NCBI RefSeq assembly: GCF_965201005.1
Contig: NZ_OZ241747.1
Span: forward strand, 620,001-684,000
Direction of reading: 5' to 3'
DNA: 64,000 bases
Source: Mucilaginibacter_A sp965201005
Lineage (GTDB): Bacteria; Bacteroidota; Bacteroidia; Sphingobacteriales; Sphingobacteriaceae
Part shown: in pieces, positions 25,397 through 33,570 of the stretch
Layout of the letters: each line of letters starts with the position of its first letter
How positions within the stretch are numbered: position 1 is the stretch's first letter
The notes under the pieces: generated by a model
Told to the model about the DNA's origin: nothing
What the model saw: only the letters and a program-made list of their open reading frames with translations
Database searches by the model: none
Program-made: the position numbers and the translations under genes

Positions 25397-25450
25397 GCTG
25401 TTTTTATCGGTGTTTTTTCTGCGGATACTGTTTTTACCTGGTTAATTTTA
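25395..25450 (+). repeat. Two direct AC-type copies of the iterated motif
   Basis: ATGCTGTTTTTA (25395-25406) and ATACTGTTTTTA (25425-25436, tail CCTGGTTAATTTTA) lie 30 bases apart in the same orientation, between a short-chain dehydrogenase and hldE. This is the only clear tandem direct pair. Confidence 0.85.
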
Positions 25451-26173
25451 TGGCCAGCTGGTTTCCATCAAAGGTAAAATTAAAATTTCCGGCACCACGG
25501 TATCGGTATCATCTTCAATAATATAGCGGATTTTGGTGGCCACGTTTTTCGGGTCTTGTAAGTTTTGTGGCGGGATATCCGGGAAACGGTCAAGTAAAAA
25601 CGGCGTGCTCATGCCGCCGGCAATAATGGCTGTAACTTTAACATTTACCTTGCGTGCTTCGGTAAAAAGTGCATGGCTGAATCCGCGCAAACCCCATTTG
25701 CTGGCGTGGTAAACGGAAGCTTCCGTCCATGCGCGCAACGATGCCGTACTTACAATGTTGATGATGTTGCCGGATTTCTGTTCAGACATTACTGTCATCC
25801 CGTATTTCGACATTAAAAATGGCCCGCGTAAATTTACGGAAAATGCCGCATCCCACTCAGCCACAGAAAGTTCCATGATAGATTTGGTAAAATCAATACC
25901 AGCATTGTTCACTAAAATATCCAGGCTGCCGTATTCGCTTTTAATTTTTTCAATGGTTGTTTTAACTGATTCTTCACTGCTCACATCCAAACGCATGGCA
26001 ACGGCTTTGCCACCTTTTTCGGTGATGGTTTTAACGGTTCCGGCTGCCTTTTCTTCCTGAATATCGCCTGCAACAACAGTTGCGCCAGCTTCGGCCAGTT
26101 GGTAGCAAATTTGCTGGCCAAGCCCTTGTGCGCCGCCGCTTACCAAAGCAACTTTACCTTGTAGTTTTTCCAT
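25448..26173 (-). CDS. Short-chain dehydrogenase/reductase
   Basis: This 241-residue classical SDR has the NAD(P) loop ALVSGGAQGLGQQIC, cofactor specificity region VVAGDIQEEKA and NNAGID. The catalytic Ser is in IINIVSTASLRAW and the Tyr-x-x-x-Lys in YHASKWG. An Asp after the second strand (GDIQ) suggests NAD rather than NADP. The substrate is unknown; neighbouring glycan genes hint at, but do not prove, sugar metabolism. The C-terminus (PLMETSWP) is typical of SDRs related to 3-oxoacyl-ACP reductase. Confidence 0.88.
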   Translation of the reverse strand: MEKLQGKVALVSGGAQGLGQQICYQLAEAGATVVAGDIQEEKAAGTVKTITEKGGKAVAMRLDVSSEESVKTTIEKIKSEYGSLDILVNNAGIDFTKSIMELSVAEWDAAFSVNLRGPFLMSKYGMTVMSEQKSGNIINIVSTASLRAWTEASVYHASKWGLRGFSHALFTEARKVNVKVTAIIAGGMSTPFLLDRFPDIPPQNLQDPKNVATKIRYIIEDDTDTVVPEILILPLMETSWP

Positions 26174-26219
26174 TTTTTGTTTTTTTTGATATAATTTATA
26201 TTAGTTTGATGCTTTGCGA

Positions 26220-26244
26220 ATGCTTCTTTTACAGCATAATTTTT
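26220..26244 (+). repeat. Iterated motif at the 3' end of the GT1 gene
   Basis: ATGCTTCTTTTA (26220-26231) is followed by CAGCATAATTTTT. The stop codon of the minus-strand glycosyltransferase (26229-26231) lies within the core. Confidence 0.85.
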
Positions 26245-27218
26245 GCAATCTGGCGTTTACTGATGGCCGCTTTAAAAAGCCGTAACCAATCTGCATTAAA
26301 GCGTTGAATATCGAAACGTTTTTTGGCCATCGCCTGCCCGGCTGCACCAATTTGTCTGGCTTTTTCCGGGTTCGATAATAAATCTTTCATCGCCGAAATC
26401 AAATAGTCAATATCCGTATGGATAATACCGGTTTCTTGGTTTTTTATCACCGAAGCCAGTTCTGTAGTGGCCAAACCAACCACCGGAATGCCCATCGTCA
26501 TGGCTTCGCAAACGGCCAGACCCAAACTTGTAAACCGGATTGGGTTGAAGAAAAAACGATAACGGCTCAAAAATCCTGGTAATTCCGGATGCAAAACTTC
26601 ACCTAAACCCAATCGCCCGGCACCCATCCCAACTAAATCTATGGGAACATGTTTTTGCACTTCCAGAAAAACGTCTAAACCCAATCTCCGGCCTCTGCGT
26701 TCAATGTTGTTGATCACTACAATCCCTCTTTCCAGCTCGCCGGAATATGGCACATCACGCACTTGCACGCCATGTTCAATCACGGTAAAAGGCAAATTAT
26801 TATTGTCCCAAAGCAAACTGTTGAAATGCGTAACATGCACCAAATTAACGTTGCTGTCGGTAATAACATGTTTGGTATAAGGCGTGGTTTCCTGCGGAGG
26901 ATCATGCTCCAGATAAATTTTTGGCAGTTCGCGCTGTTCGGCAGAAAGCGTTTCGTACTGATCTTCCAGATAATTTTTTTTGGTTTGAAACAGGATGCAG
27001 TCCAACTCCAGTTCCTTCACTTTTTCTTCATCAACTTCATGCACATTTTCCCCGAAAGGAAACGTGGTCCCGCGGCCAACATAACCTGGTTTTGCTTCTT
27101 TACTTACCGGAATATAAATTTCATAACTACCTAAAGATAAATAGTATAAATAAGTGCCATGAATGTGCCAGGTAAATATTTTAAGGGTTTTTTGGCCGGT
27201 TACAGAAGGCAATTGCAT
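26229..27218 (-). CDS. Family 1 (GT4-like) glycosyltransferase
   Basis: This 329-residue GT-B enzyme starts LKIFTWHIHGTYLYYLSLG, which resembles the N-terminal half. The C-terminal half holds GIVVINNIERRGRRLGLDVF, VPIDLVGMGAGRLG, then RFTSLGLAVCEAMTMGIPVVGL, the family's EAMA/G-type acidic motif, and an N-terminal-like TGIIHTDIDYLISAMKDLL. It is somewhat short for the family. ATG 27218 is preferred to a TTG at 27257. It probably acts on surface polysaccharide together with the neighbouring glycan genes. Confidence 0.82.
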   Translation of the reverse strand: MQLPSVTGQKTLKIFTWHIHGTYLYYLSLGSYEIYIPVSKEAKPGYVGRGTTFPFGENVHEVDEEKVKELELDCILFQTKKNYLEDQYETLSAEQRELPKIYLEHDPPQETTPYTKHVITDSNVNLVHVTHFNSLLWDNNNLPFTVIEHGVQVRDVPYSGELERGIVVINNIERRGRRLGLDVFLEVQKHVPIDLVGMGAGRLGLGEVLHPELPGFLSRYRFFFNPIRFTSLGLAVCEAMTMGIPVVGLATTELASVIKNQETGIIHTDIDYLISAMKDLLSNPEKARQIGAAGQAMAKKRFDIQRFNADWLRLFKAAISKRQIAKIML

Positions 27219-27298
27219 ACAGCAGAACAGGTTTTTGTGTGATGCGTTAACCAGCAATCAACAAAAAGTGTTTTGTCTGTAACTTGTTTTTTGGGTCG

Positions 27299-27323
27299 AT
27301 GCTTCTTTTATAACCTAAAATTT
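27299..27323 (+). repeat. Iterated motif, intergenic
   Basis: ATGCTTCTTTTA (27299-27310) carries tail TAACCTAAAATTT. It lies upstream of the GT1 gene and 30 bases before a rho-independent terminator. Confidence 0.85.
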
Positions 27324-27353
27324 GCTGACTCAAACCCTGAAAAAACAGGCATA

Positions 27354-27386
27354 AAAAAAGCACCGCTTTATGGACGGTGCTTTTTT
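27354..27386. terminator. Rho-independent terminator (bidirectional look)
   Basis: AAAAAAGCACCG (27354-27365) pairs perfectly with CGGTGCTTTTTT (27375-27386) around a 9-base loop. On the minus strand it follows the PA2169-like gene by 15 bases. Confidence 0.85.
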
Positions 27387-27401
27387 ATCAGCTTAAATTA
27401 A

Positions 27402-27857
27402 TTAAGCGTTCTGTGCTTTTAAAGATTGAAGTTGTTGCAAATCTTTTTGGATGCCGTCGCGTTGTTTTTTCAGCAAAGCCAAATGGTCAGCATGGTCGGT
27501 ATAATCGGCAATATAACCATCATATTTTTCAATGGCAGATTTTTCGCCTGTTTCAATTGCTTCCAGCAACGAAGCATCGCTGTTGCCGGTCACGGCATGT
27601 TTTACATCTAACCAGCCACGGTGTATAGCACCCAAAACGCCACCGCTCTCGTTGTCGTCTTCGTTGCCGCCATGTTGTTTAATATGCGCTTTTAATTCTG
27701 TTGCGTAAGCGGCGCGTTCTAAAGCATATTTACCAAATACGGCTTTCAACTCTAAGGAATTGGTGGTTTCGGCAGCAGATTCGTATCCTTGTTTTCCATC
27801 ATTTAAAATAGTTACCAAACTATTCAAATCGCTGATGATTTCTTTGTTACTTTCCAT
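27402..27857 (-). CDS. PA2169-family four-helix-bundle protein
   Basis: This 151-residue soluble protein of the DUF2383/PA2169 type is all alpha-helical: IISDLNSLVTILNDGKQGYESAA, VFGKYALERAAYATELKAHI, a Gly/Asn-rich linker, then LLEAIETGEKSAIEKYDGYI. The fold is ferritin-like. Such proteins are often induced by stress in Bacteroidota and Proteobacteria, but the activity is unknown. It stands alone, with a strong terminator directly downstream. Confidence 0.85.
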   Translation of the reverse strand: MESNKEIISDLNSLVTILNDGKQGYESAAETTNSLELKAVFGKYALERAAYATELKAHIKQHGGNEDDNESGGVLGAIHRGWLDVKHAVTGNSDASLLEAIETGEKSAIEKYDGYIADYTDHADHLALLKKQRDGIQKDLQQLQSLKAQNA

Positions 27858-27938
27858 GATCGTGTTGTGTTTTTTTTCTTACTAAAAGACAAGTTGCAGT
27901 GATTTTGTTTTGAAAAATACAACGTAAAACTGATTTTA

Positions 27939-27963
27939 AAATTTAGGTTGATAAAAGAAGCAT
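27939..27963 (+). repeat. Iterated motif, intergenic
   Basis: AAATTTAGGTTGA is followed by TAAAAGAAGCAT (27952-27963). It is one of the best full-length matches. Confidence 0.9.
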
Positions 27964-28119
27964 CAAATTCTTTACAGAGAAAAGCAACTTCCGCAACAAA
28001 GTTTCAAAGTGCTTGTTATCAATCCAAATAAGTAAAAACGATGAACGCCTATCAGGAAAAATGGATCGGAATGTTTCAAGTCGTGTACATCCAACCGACG
28101 CTGATCTTAATAAAGCCTG

Positions 28120-28145
28120 ATGCTTCTTTTACCGCCTGAAATTCA
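28120..28145 (+). repeat. Iterated motif upstream of an SDR gene
   Basis: ATGCTTCTTTTA (28120-28131) carries tail CCGCCTGAAATTC. Its ATG opens a spurious N-terminal extension (MLLLPPE) of the following gene. Confidence 0.85.
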
Positions 28146-28161
28146 GCATAAAACCAAAATA

Positions 28162-29160
28162 ATGAGCAGCCTGATCAAAACAAAAAACGCATTACCTTTA
28201 AATAAACAAGTTGTGGTAATTACCGGTGCATCGAGCGGCGTTGGCCGCGCTACGGCTTTAGAGTTTGCACGATACCGCTGCACGGTTATTTTGGCAGCTC
28301 GGCAGCAAAACGAACTGGAAGAAGTGGCGGCCATTTGCCAAAAACTTGGTGCAAAAGCCCTGGCCGTACCAACCGATGTTACGGATGAATCTGCCGTAAA
28401 TGCTTTAGCCAAAGCAGCTTATGATTTTGGCGGACAAATAAATGTTTGGGTAAATATTGCCGGCGTTGCGATTATGGGCGAATTTAACGCCGTGCCGATG
28501 GCAGAACATGAAAAGGTGATCCGCACTAATTTGCTGGGCGCAGTTTATGGCGCGTATGCGGTTTTGCCTTATTTTAAAAAGCAGGAATTGGGTACAATCA
28601 TCAACATGAATTCTGTTGGCGGATGGGTGGCCACGCCTTACAGTTTGGCTTACAGCGTGAGCAAATTTGGTTTGCGCGGATATAGCGAAGCGTTGCACGC
28701 CGAGTTGTACCGTTTCCCGCAAATACATGTGTGCGATGTCTTTCCGTCGTTTTTGGACACGCCCGGGACCCGCCACGCCGGAAACTATATCGGGAAAGTT
28801 TTAAAACCAGTTCCGCCCGTAACAGCAACCACGAAAATTGCCAGTGTGATTGTTGATTTGGCCACCAATCCGAGAAATTCGGTTACGGTTGGTGCAGTTG
28901 CTTATTTGGTTAGGTTGAGCAATGCGCTGCTGCCAGGTGTGGCCGAATTCTTTATGGCGAAAGGTTTGGAAACGTATATGAAAACAGGGGAGGATGCGCC
29001 GGTAACTTCAGGGAATGTTTTAAACCCGACCGGAACTTACAACCAGGTTTCGGGTGGTTATACATCCAAAACCATTACAGAAAAACGGGTAAATGCCGTA
29101 GCCGGAATTGCAGCTGCTGCAGTTGGTGCTTTGTTTTTGATCCGCAGGATCAGAAAATGA
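28162..29160 (+). CDS. SDR-family oxidoreductase with C-terminal membrane anchor
   Basis: This 332-residue protein has the NAD(P) loop VVITGASSGVGRAT, the NADP-type AARQQNELEE, NIAGVAIMGEF, the catalytic Ser in INMNSVGGWV and YSVSKFG as the YxxxK motif. A C-terminal extension ends in a short hydrophobic helix and a basic tail (VAGIAAAAVGALFLIRRIRK), suggesting membrane attachment. ATG 28162 (MSSLIKTKN) is chosen, because the earlier ATG at 28120 belongs to a repeat. The substrate is unknown. Confidence 0.87.
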   Translation: MSSLIKTKNALPLNKQVVVITGASSGVGRATALEFARYRCTVILAARQQNELEEVAAICQKLGAKALAVPTDVTDESAVNALAKAAYDFGGQINVWVNIAGVAIMGEFNAVPMAEHEKVIRTNLLGAVYGAYAVLPYFKKQELGTIINMNSVGGWVATPYSLAYSVSKFGLRGYSEALHAELYRFPQIHVCDVFPSFLDTPGTRHAGNYIGKVLKPVPPVTATTKIASVIVDLATNPRNSVTVGAVAYLVRLSNALLPGVAEFFMAKGLETYMKTGEDAPVTSGNVLNPTGTYNQVSGGYTSKTITEKRVNAVAGIAAAAVGALFLIRRIRK

Positions 29161-29184
29161 AATTTATGCCGGTAAAAGAAGCAT
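29160..29184 (+). repeat. Iterated motif directly after a stop codon
   Basis: AAATTTATGCCGG is followed by TAAAAGAAGCAT (29173-29184). Its first base is the last base of the SDR stop codon TGA. Confidence 0.9.
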
Positions 29185-29201
29185 CTATATTAAGAGCCTG
29201 T

Positions 29202-29381
29202 TCAGCTAAAACTCCGCAGAAAACTTTTAATTAAGTTAATCTCCGTTAAATCAAATAGTTCCGGGTATTTAAAACGGGTAATCCAAGCATAAAACTTGTT
29301 GATTCCCGGCAAATCAAAAGCGGCCCACTTCTGATCACGCTCAATTTTTGCATTCAGGTTATCAATCAGTTCATCCTTCAT
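29202..29381 (-). CDS. Small 59-residue protein of unknown function
   Basis: ATG at 29379-29381 (complement) opens 59 codons ending TGA at 29202-29204. The product starts MKDELIDNLNAKIERDQKW and continues through FDLPGINKFYAWITRFKYPE to a helical tail LIKSFLRSFS. Composition is protein-like, with three aromatic-rich segments and balanced charges, and codon use matches its neighbours. I do not recognise the family. It is convergent with the SDR gene; no co-transcribed partner is obvious. Confidence 0.6.
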   Translation of the reverse strand: MKDELIDNLNAKIERDQKWAAFDLPGINKFYAWITRFKYPELFDLTEINLIKSFLRSFS

Positions 29382-29540
29382 TATTGTATTTCCAAATAAC
29401 TTAACTTCTGATACGATAAAAACGTTAAGAAGTTATTTTTTTATCAAAGATACAACAAATGCTTTAAAACGATATGAGATTGCTAACGTTTGCTTTGTTT
29501 TAATGTAAACTTAGAAACCGGTTTTGGTTTAAAAATCGAC

Positions 29541-29605
29541 TAAAAAATGGTTGATAAAAGAAGCATTGGCATTATCGCTGATACTTCTTTTAGCAACCTA
29601 AATTT
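29541..29605. repeat. Inverted pair of the iterated motif after pgi
   Basis: TAAAAGAAGCAT (29555-29566) faces ATACTTCTTTTA (29581-29592), tail GCAACCTAAATTT. The single arm mismatch becomes a G.U pair on the pgi transcript strand. It starts 3 bases after the pgi stop. Confidence 0.85.
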
Positions 29606-29607
29606 GC

Positions 29608-31254
29608 TTATCGCCAGGTTTTATACTGATTGATCAAACCGTTAGTTGAGGAATCATGTGCGGAAACCGGTTCATTTCCCTTTAATTCTTTTTGGATTTT
29701 TACGGCCAATTGTTTGCCCAATTCCACGCCCCATTGATCGAAACTAAAAATATTCCAGATAATGCCTTGTACAAAAATTTTGTGTTCGTAAAAAGCGATC
29801 AGGCTACCTAAAGATCGTGGTGTAACTTCTTTTAGCAGGATAGAATTGGTAGGCCGGTTGCCTTCAAAAACCTTAAACGGAACCAATTTTTCGATTTCTT
29901 CTGCGGATTTGCCGGAAGATTGCAGTTCCGATTTCACTTCTTCTTCTGTTTTGCCGTTCATTAAAGCTTCGGTTTGTGCGAAGAAGTTAGACAACAAAAT
30001 CGGATGATGTTCTCCGGTTGGGTTATGGCTGACGGCAGGCGCAATAAAATCGCATGGAATTAATTTAGTCCCCTGATGAACTAGTTGGTAAAAAGCGTGC
30101 TGACCGTTTGTTCCGGGTTCGCCCCAAATGATCGGGCCGGTAGAATAATCCACGATGTTTCCATTTCTATCAACATGTTTACCGTTACTTTCCATGTCGC
30201 CCTGCTGAAAGTATGCCGCAAAACGGTGCATGTATTGGTCGTAAGGCAAAATGGCTTCGGTTTGTGCACCGAAAAAATTGTTGTATAAAATACCGATCAT
30301 TCCAAGCATTACCGGGATATTCTGTTCAAATTCTGTGGTTTGAAAGTGTTCGTCGGCAGCATTTGCGCCCGTTAACAATTCCTGAAAATTATCAAAGCCG
30401 ATGCTCAAAGCAATAGATAAACCAATGGCACTCCAAAGCGAATATCTGCCGCCTACCCAATCCCAAAAAACAAACATATTTTTGGTATCGATGCCAAAAG
30501 CTTCCACGGCTTTTTCGTTGGTAGAAAGTGCGGCAAAATGTTTGGCCACGTCCTCATCTTTTCCGCCGCCGCTGATAAACCAATCGCGCGCGGTGTGTGC
30601 GTTCGTCATGGTTTCCTGCGTGGTAAATGTTTTTGAGGCGACTAAAAACAGCGTCGTCGCCGGGTTTAAACCTTTCAAAATTTCCGTGATCTGCGTACCG
30701 TCTACGTTGGAGACGAAGTGCATATTCAAATGGTTTTTATAAGATTTCAGCGCTTCGGTAACCATCACCGGGCCGAGATCTGAACCACCGATGCCGATAT
30801 TGACCACATCGGTAATCGCATCGCCTTTAAAACCTTTCCAATTACCGGAAATAACGGAATCAGAAAAGGTTTTCATCTGCTCCAAAACCTGGTTTACTTC
30901 TTCCGTAACGTTCTCTCCATCAACGGTTAAAGGTTTATTTGTAACATTCCGCAAAGCGGTGTGCAATACAGATCTGCCTTCGGTTTCGTTAATTTTTTCG
31001 CCCGAAAACATGGCGTGGATTGCTTCTTTTAGCTGGCATTCTTTGGCCAATTGGATTAAAAGTGCCATCGCCTTGTCGTCCACGCGGTTTTTAGAAAAAT
31101 CGAACAAAATATCTTCAAAAGTGATGGACATTTTTTTAAAACGGTCCGGATCGTTTTTGAACAAATCCTTCATTTCTAATTGGGAAACTTTGGGGAAATA
31201 GTCAGATAAATAGCGGTAAGCTTCGGTTTCGGTGAAATTGATTTTTGGTAACAT
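29608..31254 (-). CDS. pgi: Glucose-6-phosphate isomerase
   Basis: Pgi interconverts glucose-6-phosphate and fructose-6-phosphate. The 548-residue sequence is full length. Family signatures include VVNIGIGGSDLGPVMVTEAL (phosphate binding), FVFWDWVGGRYSLWSAIGLS and the C-terminal GQLAVKIQKELKG-type end. A possible minus-strand promoter box TAGTTTTG (31272-31279) sits about 18 bases before the start. Two degenerate or exact motif cores (29825-29835, 31020-31033) lie in the coding region, encoding LLKEV and LKEA. A repeat hairpin follows the stop. Confidence 0.96.
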   Translation of the reverse strand: MLPKINFTETEAYRYLSDYFPKVSQLEMKDLFKNDPDRFKKMSITFEDILFDFSKNRVDDKAMALLIQLAKECQLKEAIHAMFSGEKINETEGRSVLHTALRNVTNKPLTVDGENVTEEVNQVLEQMKTFSDSVISGNWKGFKGDAITDVVNIGIGGSDLGPVMVTEALKSYKNHLNMHFVSNVDGTQITEILKGLNPATTLFLVASKTFTTQETMTNAHTARDWFISGGGKDEDVAKHFAALSTNEKAVEAFGIDTKNMFVFWDWVGGRYSLWSAIGLSIALSIGFDNFQELLTGANAADEHFQTTEFEQNIPVMLGMIGILYNNFFGAQTEAILPYDQYMHRFAAYFQQGDMESNGKHVDRNGNIVDYSTGPIIWGEPGTNGQHAFYQLVHQGTKLIPCDFIAPAVSHNPTGEHHPILLSNFFAQTEALMNGKTEEEVKSELQSSGKSAEEIEKLVPFKVFEGNRPTNSILLKEVTPRSLGSLIAFYEHKIFVQGIIWNIFSFDQWGVELGKQLAVKIQKELKGNEPVSAHDSSTNGLINQYKTWR

Positions 31255-31330
31255 GATCTGGGTTTTATGTTCAAAACTATGATTATAAAATTAAACAGTT
31301 GCCTATTTGTTCTGAATAGTTTGCACACTG

Positions 31331-31354
31331 ATTTTTAGGTGATAAAAAAAGCAT
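31331..31354 (+). repeat. Iterated motif, variant copy
   Basis: ATTTTTAGGTGA is followed by TAAAAAAAGCAT: the conserved tail and spacing with one changed core base. Confidence 0.6.
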
Positions 31355-31414
31355 GGCGTTATGGCTTCATCATAAACCCCTCTCCGGAAAAGAGGTCGGT
31401 GGTGCGGCTTTTTG

Positions 31415-31440
31415 CTACTGTTTTTATCAACCTGAATTTT
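31415..31440 (+). repeat. Iterated motif, variant copy upstream of prfB
   Basis: CTACTGTTTTTA has one mismatch in the AC-type core. It is followed by TCAACCTGAATTTT. Confidence 0.65.
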
Positions 31441-31475
31441 ACGCTTGTCTATCTTTTCCGCCTAAATCTAATTTC

Positions 31476-31483
31476 TATCTTTG
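31476..31483 (+). promoter_or_regulatory. Possible -7 box (TATCTTTG) just before prfB
   Basis: It matches the Bacteroidota TAnnTTTG box but ends only four bases before the ATG, so transcription from it would be leaderless. No convincing -33 TTG box is seen at normal spacing. Confidence 0.3.
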
Positions 31484-31487
31484 CCGA

Positions 31488-32577
31488 ATGACAAAAGAAC
31501 AAGTTCAAGACTTGAGGGATCGCGTAACTTCCCTGAGGAGGCATCTTTGACGTCGAGACCAAACTTTATCGCCTGAAAGAGGAAGAAGACCTCACGATGG
31601 CACCGGATTTTTGGGACGATTCGAAAAAAGCTGAAAAAGTGCTGGCTTCCATGAAAGGCAAAAAAACCTGGACTGATGCTTTTGCCGCCGTAGAAACTTC
31701 TGTAGAAGATACAGAGGTGATGCAGGAAATGAACCAATCCGGCGATTTTACAGACGAGGAAGCGGCCGAACAATACCAAACAACTTTAAGATTACTGGAA
31801 GAGCTGGAGTTTAAAAACATGCTTTCGGCGGATGAAGATCAGCTGAACGCAGTTTTACAAATTACGGCCGGCGCAGGTGGAACTGAAAGTTGCGATTGGG
31901 CCAGTATGCTGATGCGCATGTATGTGATGTGGGCGCAAAAACATGGTTATAAAGTAAGCGAGCAGGATTTCCAGGAAGGCGAAGTAGCTGGCGTAAAAAC
32001 CGTTACGCTACAAATTGAAGGCGATTTTGCTTATGGTTATCTAAAAGGCGAAAATGGCGTGCATCGTTTGGTGCGCATTTCCCCGTTTGACAGCAATGCG
32101 AAAAGGCATACTTCTTTTGCATCGGTTTATGTGTATCCGCTGGTAGATGATACGATTGAAATCGAGGTAAACCCGGCCGATATTGAGTTTGAAACTTTCC
32201 GTTCGGGAGGTGCTGGCGGCCAGAATGTAAATAAGGTGGAAACTGCCGTTCGTTTATATCATAAACCTTCGGGCATTATTATTAAAAATCAGGAATCGCG
32301 CTCGCAATTGCAGAACAAGGAAAACGCAATTCGTTTACTAAAATCGCAATTGTACGAAGCGGAACTGCGCAAACGGATGGAAATTAGCAACGCAATTGAA
32401 GGCGCAAAAATGAAGATTGAATGGGGTTCGCAAATCCGGAATTACGTTTTGCATCCGTATAAATTAGTAAAAGATGTGCGTACCAACCACGAAACTTCTA
32501 ATGCACAAGCAGTTTTAGATGGCGATTTGGATGAGTTTTTGAAAGCGTTTTTAATGGAGTTTGGCGGGAATAATTAG
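31488..32577 (+). CDS. prfB: Peptide chain release factor 2, programmed +1 frameshift
   Basis: RF2 reads UGA and UAA stops. The ATG frame runs 20 codons to CTT TGA C (31545-31551). A +1 shift at CTT reads GAC (31549) and continues to 32577, giving about 362 residues. The stimulatory purine-rich AGGAGG (31536-31541) sits upstream of the slippery site, as in E. coli. GGQ (residues about 243-245, in GGAGGQNVNK) catalyses hydrolysis. In-frame UGA makes synthesis self-regulating: scarce RF2 favours the shift. The 3' neighbour is convergent across a palindromic repeat. Confidence 0.95.
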
Positions 32578-32586
32578 GTTAAATTT

Positions 32587-32638
32587 GATCATGCTGTTTT
32601 TATCGGCCTAAATTTTAGGTGATAAAAACAGCATGATC
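32587..32638. repeat. 52-base AC-type palindrome between convergent genes
   Basis: GATCATGCTGTTTTTATC (32587-32604) is perfectly complementary to GATAAAAACAGCATGATC (32621-32638). The central CCTAAATTTTAGG is itself a palindrome. It lies 10 bases after prfB and 4 before the next, minus-strand stop. A shared terminator or protein site is plausible. Confidence 0.92.
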
Positions 32639-32641
32639 CTT

Positions 32642-33517
32642 TTAAGAATGCAAATATTCTTCACTCGCAATCATCAATAATTCCGTTACTTCTTCTACTT
32701 TTTCTGTTAAACCAACGTTTTCATACGAACTAATTAAATTCCGCAAAATCCGTTTGATGATTTCCAGATTACTGCAAGGTTCGTAATACTGTTTTTCGGG
32801 TTTTAGGTTGAGTTGTTTTAAAAACATATCTACGTCGCGTTTCCCAAAAACGAAACCTTTGTTAAACGTGTTGATGTAGAATAAAATGCCGCTTTCTGCT
32901 TCCGGCTGGGCACTTTCATCCACATAAGCCAAAATAAAATGCTGCGGTAAATTTACGCCGTAAACCGGAATATCCAGCTTTTGGGCGATCACAGAATAAA
33001 TGACGGCCAGCGAAATTTGGTTGCCTTTTTTGATGTCCATTACTTGGCTCAGATATGAATTTTGCGGGTCCTGATGATTGGCCGTATTGCCGCTGAAACC
33101 GTAAATGTTGTAAAACACATGGTTCATCAGCCTGATTTTTTCCACTGCACTACTTTCATACATCATTTGCAACCACACATCGCGCTTGATGGCTTCAATC
33201 TCGTTAATGATTTTCTGCTCATCCAAATCCGGATATTGATATTTATTGAGGATCAGGGCACCGCGCAACAAATCAAAAGCACCGCCCTGGCACCACAATT
33301 TTAAATCGTTTTTGAGGTTTGAGAACTGGATTTCGTGCACTAAACCGGCAATACGCTCCTGTAAAAGTGGGTCGAAGGCACTTTCAAAAGCATTTTCCAG
33401 ATGGCTGATCACTTCGGCACCGTAAGAAAACAGCTTGCCGTGCACATGTTTAAAGATTTCCTGGTCCGGATCGTCCAATAATCTGACTAATGAATTTATT
33501 TCTGTTGGGTTGAGCAT
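32642..33517 (-). CDS. SirB1/transglutaminase-like family protein
   Basis: This 291-residue protein has a helical N-terminal region (EINSLVRLLDDPDQEIF...) and a transglutaminase-like core: RGALILNKYQYPDLD, then NSYLSQVMDIKKGNQISLAVIYSVIAQKLDIPVYGVNLPQHFILAY. The family Cys is replaced by other residues (GNQISL where GxCWL-like would sit), so peptidase activity is doubtful. E. coli SirB1 lies near prfA; here the gene is beside prfB but on the opposite strand. It is likely cytoplasmic. There is a TPR-like or helical tail. Confidence 0.75.
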   Translation of the reverse strand: MLNPTEINSLVRLLDDPDQEIFKHVHGKLFSYGAEVISHLENAFESAFDPLLQERIAGLVHEIQFSNLKNDLKLWCQGGAFDLLRGALILNKYQYPDLDEQKIINEIEAIKRDVWLQMMYESSAVEKIRLMNHVFYNIYGFSGNTANHQDPQNSYLSQVMDIKKGNQISLAVIYSVIAQKLDIPVYGVNLPQHFILAYVDESAQPEAESGILFYINTFNKGFVFGKRDVDMFLKQLNLKPEKQYYEPCSNLEIIKRILRNLISSYENVGLTEKVEEVTELLMIASEEYLHS

Positions 33518-33570
33518 AAAACCTCCGCGATAAAAAACTGATTATTTCAAATATAAATTATCTTTGGCTC

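Larger units (their letters stand above)
27858..28161. other. 304-base gene-poor stretch; possible 32-aa frame
   Basis: It holds repeat copies at 27939-27963 and 28120-28145. A small frame from ATG 28041 to TGA 28137-28139 would encode MNAYQEKWIGMFQVVYIQPT and on, ending DASFTA on the repeat. There is no independent support for its translation. Confidence 0.4.
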
